From the NCBI GenBank assembly GCA_902793515.1, contig CADBDO010000052.1, positions 1 through 6,430 on the forward strand: a stretch of DNA of 6,430 nt, in the 5' to 3' direction. Origin of the DNA: an uncultured Erysipelotrichaceae bacterium (lineage in GTDB: Bacteria; Bacillota_I; Bacilli_A; RFN20; CAG-826). The stretch's first letter is position 1; each line of letters begins with the position of its first letter. Both the position numbers and the translations under genes were made by a program. The notes beneath the pieces were generated by a model, which saw only the letters and a list, made by a program, of their open reading frames with translations, was not told the DNA's origin and searched no databases. Below are positions 1 to 4,986 of the stretch, in pieces.

Positions 1-224
1 TTTTCCAAAACCATTAGGTGTGAAAAGCCTTTTTTATTAAGCTCTTCTGAAAAAGAAAGGGTGAATGTCACATAAACGCTGTCAGTAAGGTAGGTTATAA
101 TACCACCGCTTCTTGGCGTGTGGCTGTAAGAATCCATGCTCTCAAGGTACTGAGGTTCTGTAGGCGTACATGAAGACATCATTATAAGAGGCAAGATCAA
201 GATTGGTAGCACTCTTCTTTTCAT
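1..224 (-). CDS. Putative lipoprotein of unknown function, N-terminal part only
   Basis: Reading the minus strand from the ATG at 224 gives 74 open codons to the window edge, beginning MKRRVLPILILPLIMMSSCT. This is a classic short lipoprotein signal: two or three basic residues, a hydrophobic core at about residues 5-16, and a lipobox-like MSSC with Cys19 as the expected lipidated residue. The mature part starts TPTEPQYLESMDSYS and later contains a beta-strand-like stretch (GGIITYLTDSVYVTFTLSF). I recognise no domain. The start is supported by a perfect AGGAGG seven bases upstream. It lies downstream of the GH3 terminator and so is probably a separate transcription unit. The 83 bases between them (225-307) are AT-rich and should hold its promoter, but I could not pick a convincing -35/-10 pair. 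By eye it uses ATA, CTA and TTG codons more than the other genes here. The lipoprotein call is fairly safe; the function is unknown because the C-terminal part is missing. Confidence 0.8.
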   Translation of the reverse strand, partial: MKRRVLPILILPLIMMSSCTPTEPQYLESMDSYSHTPRSGGIITYLTDSVYVTFTLSFSEELNKKGFSHLMVLE

Positions 225-231
225 AAACGTT

Positions 232-237
232 CCTCCT
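232..237 (-). promoter_or_regulatory. Shine-Dalgarno of the lipoprotein gene
   Basis: The minus strand reads AGAAGGAGGAACGTTTATG, placing AGGAGG seven bases before the ATG at 224. This fixes the start of the partial lipoprotein gene. Confidence 0.8.
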
Positions 238-307
238 TCTGATTTTGAGACAAATGGTAGGAAGAGGCTCAAAAATATTCAATAAGTATTTTTTTGAAAT
301 CACCAAC

Positions 308-342
308 AAAAAAGCCTCCTTTTTACGGGAGGCTCTTTTTTT
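308..342 (-). terminator. Intrinsic terminator of the GH3 operon, potentially bidirectional
   Basis: A seven-base-pair stem (AGCCTCC, 313-319, with GGAGGCT, 328-334) encloses an eight-base loop. On the minus strand it is followed by TTTTTT (308-313, partly shared with the stem), and it starts 12 bases after the GH3 stop. On the plus strand the same stem is followed by CTTTTTTT (335-342), so it could also stop transcription entering from the left. No plus-strand gene is visible, so its use there is only structural potential. Confidence 0.85.
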
Positions 343-353
343 GATGAGGGATT

Positions 354-3188
354 TTACTTCTCAATGCCAACGGCAGCGAAGTCAGCTTCGTCCCAAACGT
401 TGTTCGAATGAGCGCAGACATAGAGGATGTTCTTGGAACTTCTTCTGAAGAGCTTGAGCATATCGTTTTGAGCGGCGTTATACGCGGTACGTTGGGCTCT
501 TAAGCCTTGGGCGACGCCCATGTAGCTGTGGTCATTGACGTAGTCAGTGACGACGACACCATGGAAGCCCCACTCATTGCGGACAACCTCGGTGAGCATG
601 CCTTCATGGGCACCGGACCAAGTGGCGCCGATACGGTTGAAGGAAGTCATGAAGCCAAGACCGCCAAGATCGCTATAAAGCTCGAATGGCTTGAGGTAGA
701 TTTCGCGGATGGCTTGCTCGTTGCACCAGGTGTTGACCTTGACACGTTCTTTCTCTTGGTCGTTAAGGGCCATGTGCTTGGCGTAGCAATAGACGCCATA
801 TTCCATGGTGCCTTGTGAGGTGTAGCCAGCCATGAGACCGGAAAGGAGAGGATCTTCGCTATAGTATTCGAAGTTACGTCCGCCATATGGGGAACGATGG
901 ATGTTGACGCCAGGAGCGTACCAGCCGGTTAAGCCAGAGGCAGCGCCTTCTTTGCCGATTGATTCGCCAAAGAGGACAGCGGCATCGATGCTCCAGGTGC
1001 TGGCGACGATGACACCGCATGGGTGGCCGCTTCCGCTATGGAAGGCAGCGGCTGGACCGTCGTAGTCGGTGGCTTTGGCTTTGCCAATGCTATCGATCTT
1101 CGCAGTCTGGAATCCGCCATGTTCGGTGAGGTTCTGCATATCGGATAAGGAGAGCTGATCGAGGAGGTCTTCCCATCTTGGGTCATCCCACTCAGCGTCC
1201 TTAAGATCTCTTAAGGTAAGGCCGTTGTCGGCTCCGGTGGTTGGGGCGTCGCCATCGATTTGGTCGTCTTCCCAGCTCTTGGACTGGATGTTGATCTGTT
1301 CGTTATGGCGGCTGTCGAGGTTGACGTTGTTCTCGAGGTCGGCGCTGCTAGTCCAAGTGCCAGCCCAATCGCTTCTGCTAAGGTAGGTGATTGGCTCGCT
1401 ATCTGGACCGGCTTCGGCTTCTTCGAAGTGTTTGGCATATTCGTAGCCAGTCTGGTAGGAAGTCTTGTATTCGATGAGAGGGAGGTTGAACTTGAAGGTG
1501 TTGTTGTGGCCGTTACTGACCGATTCATGCCAGACATCGTCACGGAGAGAGATCTCATATTCGCCTTCTTCGTTGACGAAGTAACCTTTCTCGGTGTCCC
1601 AGTTGGCCATGTCTCTCAGTTTGAAAGAGAGCTCATAGGTCTTGGTCTCGCCAGGTTCGATGACGTTGGTCTTTCTGAAGGCGAGGAGACTGTGCCAGGA
1701 TTTCTCGATTCTTCCGGTGTATGGGGAGTGGTTGTAGATTTCGATGACGTCTTTGCCAGCGATTTCGCCGGTGTTCTTGACGGAGACGGTGACTTTGCCT
1801 TCACCCTTCTCTTGATCGATTTCCTGAGCGGCGATCCACTTCTCGAAGGTGGTGTAGGATTTGCCTTCGCCGAAGGAGAACATGACTTCGTCGTCGTAGT
1901 TGTAGTTGCTGTCGGTCATGGCGCGGGTGACGTAGTACCTGTAACCGACATAGATGCCTTCGGCATACTCAACGAATTTCTCGTTGCTGTTCTTGTACTT
2001 GAAGGTGCTGTAGTTGCCCATCGACTGGAAGGATGGGGCGCTCTTGGAATCTTTGGCCCAAGTGTCGCTAAGTTTGCCAGATGGGACATAGGTGCCATCG
2101 ACGATCTTGGCAACGGCTCTGTTGCCGGTGATGCCTGGGGTGCCGATAAGCACAATTGAGTCGACGCCATCGGTTAAGAGGCTATCGATCTCCATGGCGT
2201 GGGAGACGTTAAGGAGGATGATGACCTTCTCGAAGTTCTCTTTGAGCATATCGATGACGGCGATCTCTCTTTCCTTGAGTTTGATCTCCTCTTCCATCAT
2301 GTCGCTGTCTTCGGTGCCATAACGGGAGATGGCGAAGATGGCGGTGTCGCTCCAGTCCTTGGCTTGCTCAAGAAGGGTCTTGCCATCAAGCTCAGGATAG
2401 GTGGCGGTATAGGCGCTCACCTCTGGTTCGTGGTTGTATGGTAAGCAGGTTCTGACGATTTCAGCGTAACCATAGGTGTTGACGCCGCAATCGATGACGT
2501 TGTCGCTATCGGCAACGCTATATGGGGTTCTGCTAGCTCTATCGGAGTTAGATGTGTCGGTTGAGGAAGCGGCCGCTGGGAAGTAATTCTTCACGAGGTT
2601 GAAGAGGTATGGGTTGATTTCAAAGCCCTGTTCCACCATCGCTTCTTCGAATTTGACGGCGTGTCTTTCTTTGACGGCACTTCTTTCACGGTAAGTGGTC
2701 TGAACAGCGCCAGATCCGCCGTTACCGTAGAACATGCCATAGACGCCGGCGCCGAAGAGGTTGACCTTCTTGTTGGCGACTTTGTCTAAAGGAAGGACAT
2801 TGTTCTCGTTTCTTAAGAGGACAGCGCCTTCTTTTTCGATGGTCTCGATGTTTTCGGAAGCCTCAGCGGCAGCGAGTTTGCTCGATTCGTTATCGATCGC
2901 GCCGATGCCGGCGTTGCCAGTGACGGCCATCGCGATGTTTGACCAGTTCGCGGCCAAAGCAGGTCCGCCGATCATGCCGATTAAGGCAAGGCCGCCGACG
3001 ATTGGGGTGAGGATGCGGATGACGATCTTCTTCCCCTTCTTCCCTGGTTCGCCTTTGCCTTTATAGGCAGGAAGCCAGGCTAAGAAGAAATAAAGGACGG
3101 TGATGATGAAGGCAGCTGCGCCAAAGATGACGAACATGAGCCAGTAATGGCTGCCATAACCCATGTCAATGAAAGAGGTTAATCTCAT
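354..3188 (-). CDS. Membrane-anchored glycoside hydrolase family 3 protein with permuted domain order (beta-glucosidase-like)
   Basis: This 944-aa protein probably hydrolyses beta-linked glucosides or short beta-glucan/xylan oligosaccharides outside the cell; the substrate cannot be read from the sequence. Two membrane helices (about residues 17-40 and 55-80) flank a very basic loop (KGKGEPGKKGKK), predicting both termini and the enzyme body outside. Next comes the GH3 C-terminal domain (about 115-450: EGAVLLRNENNVLPL, GTEDSD with Glu293 as likely acid/base, GKLSDTW), a fibronectin-III-like domain (about 464-555), a linker, and then the GH3 TIM barrel (about 670-925). Barrel residues seen are Asp710 (TDYDGP), Arg771 (GGRNFEYYSEDP), Lys804-His805 (AKHMALND) and the nucleophile Asp882 (GFHGVVVTDY). 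Normal GH3 enzymes have the barrel first; the reversed order is known from Ruminococcus and Butyrivibrio beta-glucosidases. The segment after the nucleophile is short and lacks the usual GNDLWL-like motif, so activity is likely but not certain. The ATG overlaps the previous stop and has AGGAGG seven bases upstream. Confidence 0.93.
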   Translation of the reverse strand: MRLTSFIDMGYGSHYWLMFVIFGAAAFIITVLYFFLAWLPAYKGKGEPGKKGKKIVIRILTPIVGGLALIGMIGGPALAANWSNIAMAVTGNAGIGAIDNESSKLAAAEASENIETIEKEGAVLLRNENNVLPLDKVANKKVNLFGAGVYGMFYGNGGSGAVQTTYRERSAVKERHAVKFEEAMVEQGFEINPYLFNLVKNYFPAAASSTDTSNSDRASRTPYSVADSDNVIDCGVNTYGYAEIVRTCLPYNHEPEVSAYTATYPELDGKTLLEQAKDWSDTAIFAISRYGTEDSDMMEEEIKLKEREIAVIDMLKENFEKVIILLNVSHAMEIDSLLTDGVDSIVLIGTPGITGNRAVAKIVDGTYVPSGKLSDTWAKDSKSAPSFQSMGNYSTFKYKNSNEKFVEYAEGIYVGYRYYVTRAMTDSNYNYDDEVMFSFGEGKSYTTFEKWIAAQEIDQEKGEGKVTVSVKNTGEIAGKDVIEIYNHSPYTGRIEKSWHSLLAFRKTNVIEPGETKTYELSFKLRDMANWDTEKGYFVNEEGEYEISLRDDVWHESVSNGHNNTFKFNLPLIEYKTSYQTGYEYAKHFEEAEAGPDSEPITYLSRSDWAGTWTSSADLENNVNLDSRHNEQINIQSKSWEDDQIDGDAPTTGADNGLTLRDLKDAEWDDPRWEDLLDQLSLSDMQNLTEHGGFQTAKIDSIGKAKATDYDGPAAAFHSGSGHPCGVIVASTWSIDAAVLFGESIGKEGAASGLTGWYAPGVNIHRSPYGGRNFEYYSEDPLLSGLMAGYTSQGTMEYGVYCYAKHMALNDQEKERVKVNTWCNEQAIREIYLKPFELYSDLGGLGFMTSFNRIGATWSGAHEGMLTEVVRNEWGFHGVVVTDYVNDHSYMGVAQGLRAQRTAYNAAQNDMLKLFRRSSKNILYVCAHSNNVWDEADFAAVGIEK

Positions 3189-3538
3189 TTTGCTTCCTCC
3201 TTTGGCTCACCCTTTTTCTTTTTGAGGATGCTAAGGGTGACCATTGTGGCGACTAAGGCCGCGGTCGCTCCCATCAAGACGCCGAAAACGACAAAGCCAG
3301 TGTCCTTGTCTTCCCATTGTCTAGCTGGAGTCGCGGTCTTCTTCTCGCTAGTTGGAGCTTCTTCCGCAAAGCGAGGTTCGGCGATGACGAGGTTGTCCTC
3401 ATTATGAGTGACCATCTCGACTTGGACTTCATTGGCCTTTCTAGCCATGCCTCCGCCCGCTGCGGCGCTCGCGCAAGAAGCGCCCATAAAGGCGAAGCCA
3501 AGGATACCAGCCAAAAGAAGAAACCTGTTTTTCTTCAT
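3185..3538 (-). CDS. Small secreted protein with C-terminal membrane anchor, upstream partner of the GH3 gene
   Basis: This 117-aa protein is not recognised as a known family. It starts MKKNRFLLLAGILGFAFMGA, a clear export signal. Cys22 in MGASC could be a lipidation site, but Gly at -3 makes a poor lipobox, so signal peptidase I cleavage in the following CASAAAGG is an alternative. The middle (about residues 28-78) is polar and rich in Glu, Ala and Thr, so probably unstructured. Residues 81-105 form one hydrophobic membrane helix, followed by a cytoplasmic tail KKKKGEPKEEAK. Predicted topology: extracellular domain of about 55 residues, C-terminus inside. It is the first gene of a two-gene operon and overlaps the GH3 start by ATGA, which suggests a related role, perhaps as an accessory or stabilising membrane subunit (inference). 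A TTG 33 bases further upstream (3571) is in frame, but the ATG at 3538 has AAGGAG eight bases before it, and the TTG would sit at the predicted transcription start, so ATG is preferred. Confidence 0.8.
   Translation of the reverse strand: MKKNRFLLLAGILGFAFMGASCASAAAGGGMARKANEVQVEMVTHNEDNLVIAEPRFAEEAPTSEKKTATPARQWEDKDTGFVVFGVLMGATAALVATMVTLSILKKKKGEPKEEAK
3196..3201 (-). promoter_or_regulatory. Shine-Dalgarno of the GH3 gene, inside the end of the upstream gene
   Basis: The minus strand reads AAAGGAGGAAGCAAAATGA: AGGAGG, seven bases, then ATG, with the upstream gene's TGA sharing ATG's last two bases. This ATGA overlap indicates translational coupling between the small membrane protein and the GH3 enzyme, and it fixes the GH3 start at 3188. 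Confidence 0.85.
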
Positions 3539-3546
3539 ATGTGTGT

Positions 3547-3552
3547 CTCCTT
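3547..3552 (-). promoter_or_regulatory. Shine-Dalgarno deciding the start of the small membrane protein
   Basis: AAGGAG lies eight bases before the ATG at 3538 (minus strand AAGGAGACACACATATG). The longer in-frame reading from TTG at 3571 would place this site inside the coding region and add residues before the signal peptide, so the shorter form is chosen. Confidence 0.75.
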
Positions 3553-3576
3553 CTTTAAGACTTATCGACAACTATT

Positions 3577-3605
3577 AGGATAAAGATGCGCGCGCGAAAA
3601 AACAA
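3577..3605 (-). promoter_or_regulatory. Candidate sigma-A promoter for the small protein-GH3 operon
   Basis: On the minus strand TTGTTT (3600-3605) and TATCCT (3577-3582) are separated by exactly 17 bases. The matches to consensus are modest (3/6 and 4/6). The predicted start, near 3570, leaves a short leader of about 32 bases carrying the ribosome binding site. The preceding gene (tuf) ends in a terminator, so a promoter is expected in this gap. The spacer contains an unusual CGCGCGCGC run. Confidence 0.4.
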
Positions 3606-3620
3606 TACACTGTGTTGGAG

Positions 3621-3636
3621 TTGTTCTTAAGAACAA
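3621..3636. repeat. Perfect 16-bp palindrome upstream of the GH3 operon promoter
   Basis: TTGTTCTTAAGAACAA equals its own reverse complement. It lies about 15 bases upstream of the candidate -35 box and touches the T-tract of the tuf terminator. The position and symmetry fit an operator for a dimeric regulator of the GH3 operon, but no regulator gene is in the window and the motif is not one I can assign (it does not match the CcpA cre consensus). Chance symmetry or an extension of the terminator structure are the alternatives. Confidence 0.5.
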
Positions 3637-3663
3637 AAAAAGACCTCCTAAGAAGGAGGCCTT
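3634..3663 (-). terminator. Intrinsic terminator after tuf (end of the str-type operon)
   Basis: The minus strand shows AAGGCCTCCT, loop TCTT, AGGAGGTCTT, then a run of T. The stem is ten pairs including one G-T (arms 3654-3663 and 3640-3649), with the T-tract at 3635-3641. It begins 15 bases after the tuf stop and separates the translation-factor operon from the GH3 operon. Confidence 0.9.
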
Positions 3664-3671
3664 AGTTTGTA

Positions 3672-3685
3672 TCACTAATTAGTGA
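3672..3685. repeat. 14-bp perfect palindrome spanning the tuf stop codon
   Basis: TCACTAATTAGTGA is a perfect palindrome that contains the last sense codon (CAC) and the TAA of tuf. It has no unpaired loop, so as an RNA hairpin it would be weak. It may be accidental. Confidence 0.45.
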
Positions 3686-4896
3686 AGGATTTCGGCGACG
3701 GTACCGGAACCAACGGTCTTGCCACCCTCACGGATGGAGAACTTGGTGCCAGCTTCAAGAGCGATAGCGTGGATGAGCTGGACGGTGAAGGTAACGTGGT
3801 CACCTGGCATAACCATCTGGACATCGGCTGGAAGGGTGATGGATCCAGTGATATCGGTGGTACGGAAGAAGAATTGTGGTCTGTAACCGTTTAAGAAAGC
3901 GGTGTGACGGCCACCTTCGTCTTTGGTAAGGACGTAGACAGCAGCGCTGAACTTGTCGTGTGGGACGATGGAACCTGGCTTAGCAAGGACCTGGCCACGC
4001 TCGACCTGGTCGTGGGTGATACCACGGAGAAGGGCGCCGATGTTGTCGCCGGCCTCAGCGTAATCAAGGGTCTTACGGAACATTTCAAGACCAGTGACGA
4101 CGGTCTTCTGGGTGGCTTTGATGCCAACGATTTCAGCTTCGTCGTTGATCTTGATCTGACCACGCTCGACACGGCCAGTGACGACGGTGCCACGGCCAGA
4201 GATGGTCATAACATCTTCGATTGGGAGAAGGAATGGCTTGTCAGCGGTTCTTTCTGGATCTGGGATGTAGGTATCGAGGGCTTTAAGAAGCTCGTGGATT
4301 GGAGCGGCAGCTTCGTCTTTGGAAGATGTGACTTCGCAAGCCTTTAAAGCGGAACCACGGATGACTGGAACTTCGTCGCCAGGGAATTCGTACTTGGTGA
4401 GAAGGTCACGGACGTCCATTTCGACGATGTCGATGAGCTCTGGGTCATCGACCATATCGCACTTGTTAAGGAAGATGATGATCCTTGGAACGCCGACCTG
4501 ACGAGCAAGAAGGACGTGCTCACGGGTTTGTGGCATGACGCCATCGGCGGCACTGACGACAAGGATGGCGGCGTCCATCTGGGCGGCACCGGTGATCATG
4601 TTCTTGATGTAGTCAGCGTGCCCTGGGCAGTCAACGTGGGCGTAGTGACGGGTTTTGGTCTCGTACTCTTCGTGAGCGGAGTTGATGGTGATACCACGAG
4701 CTCTCTCTTCTGGGGTGCTATCGATTCCGCCGTAGCCGACGTCTTTAGCATTACCTTCGACACCACCGGTCTCTTTGCCAACAAGGGAAAGGACGTGGCA
4801 GATGGCGGCGGTAAGAGTGGTCTTGCCGTGGTCGATGTGGCCGATGGTACCAACGTTAACGTGGACACGGTCACGATTGAATTTCTCTTTTGCCAT
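3679..4896 (-). CDS. tuf: Translation elongation factor Tu
   Basis: EF-Tu carries aminoacyl-tRNA to the ribosomal A site as a GTP-bound ternary complex and hydrolyses GTP on codon recognition. All GTPase motifs are present: GHIDHGKT (19-26, with Ile for the usual Val), RGITI in switch I (67-71), DCPGH (89-93, catalytic His93), NKCD (144-147) and SALK (182-185). Domain 2 (GRGTVVTGRVERG) and domain 3 (GGRHTAFLNGYRPQFFFRTTD, ending IREGGKTVGSGTVAEILH) are complete. At 405 aa it is about ten residues longer than E. coli EF-Tu; roughly eight of these lie between VLSLVG and IDSTPEERARG (about residues 38-58), next to the effector loop. The start has GGAGG ten bases upstream. It follows fusA with a 91-base gap, the standard str operon order, and is probably transcribed both from that operon and from its own promoter in the gap. 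The identification is certain. Confidence 0.99.
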   Translation of the reverse strand: MAKEKFNRDRVHVNVGTIGHIDHGKTTLTAAICHVLSLVGKETGGVEGNAKDVGYGGIDSTPEERARGITINSAHEEYETKTRHYAHVDCPGHADYIKNMITGAAQMDAAILVVSAADGVMPQTREHVLLARQVGVPRIIIFLNKCDMVDDPELIDIVEMDVRDLLTKYEFPGDEVPVIRGSALKACEVTSSKDEAAAPIHELLKALDTYIPDPERTADKPFLLPIEDVMTISGRGTVVTGRVERGQIKINDEAEIVGIKATQKTVVTGLEMFRKTLDYAEAGDNIGALLRGITHDQVERGQVLAKPGSIVPHDKFSAAVYVLTKDEGGRHTAFLNGYRPQFFFRTTDITGSITLPADVQMVMPGDHVTFTVQLIHAIALEAGTKFSIREGGKTVGSGTVAEILH

Positions 4897-4906
4897 TGTG
4901 TTTTTT

Positions 4907-4911
4907 CCTCC
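4907..4911 (-). promoter_or_regulatory. Shine-Dalgarno of tuf
   Basis: The minus strand reads TTTTTGGAGGAAAAAACACA before ATG. GGAGG with ten bases of A-rich spacing is slightly long, but it is the only candidate and supports the start at 4896. Confidence 0.75.
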
Positions 4912-4942
4912 AAAAATGGTTTTCTAGAAAAGCAGCAAATTA

Positions 4943-4971
4943 ATCATAGAGCAAGCATTTTCGTTTCGCAA
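4943..4971 (-). promoter_or_regulatory. Candidate internal sigma-A promoter driving tuf
   Basis: On the minus strand TTGCGA (4966-4971, 4/6 to consensus) and TATGAT (4943-4948, 5/6) are spaced by 17 bases. The predicted start is near 4936, giving a leader of about 40 bases with the tuf ribosome binding site. Many bacteria make extra EF-Tu from a tuf-proximal promoter, which fits its need to exceed EF-G. The -35 box overlaps the outer arm of the fusA-end inverted repeat by two bases. Confidence 0.55.
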
Positions 4972-4986
4972 TAGGTATTACCTATT
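4970..4986. repeat. Inverted repeat at the fusA stop codon
   Basis: AATAGGTATTACCTATT forms seven perfect pairs (AATAGGT/ACCTATT) with a three-base loop and includes two bases of the fusA TAA. There is no T-tract, so it is not a terminator. It could be a weak intercistronic hairpin or an operator-like site next to the tuf promoter. AT-richness makes chance plausible. Confidence 0.5.

Noticed and set aside
225..307. Promoter for the partial lipoprotein gene
   Set aside because: The stretch is AT-rich with several TATT-like words, but no pair with both acceptable boxes and 16-18 base spacing was convincing.
245..448. Plus-strand open reading frame of 67 codons crossing the GH3 terminator
   Set aside because: It reads through a terminator hairpin and into the antisense of the GH3 gene, and its composition is not protein-like.
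1260..2159. Plus-strand open reading frame of 299 codons opposite the GH3 gene
   Set aside because: It lies entirely antisense to a confidently identified enzyme, has a low-complexity acidic and hydrophobic composition (Val, Asp, Phe, Gly) typical of reading biased codons backwards, and shows no recognised motif. It is a shadow of codon bias.
3185..3571. Longer form of the small membrane protein starting at TTG 3571
   Set aside because: It would place the Shine-Dalgarno inside the gene and add eleven polar residues before the signal peptide; the ATG at 3538 is much better supported.
4516..4974. Plus-strand open reading frame of 152 codons opposite the start of tuf and the fusA-tuf gap
   Set aside because: Antisense to EF-Tu; its open length is explained by strong codon bias in tuf. 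No supporting domain.
4970..4986. Terminator between fusA and tuf
   Set aside because: The inverted repeat is short and AT-rich and has no following T-tract on either strand, so it should not stop transcription.
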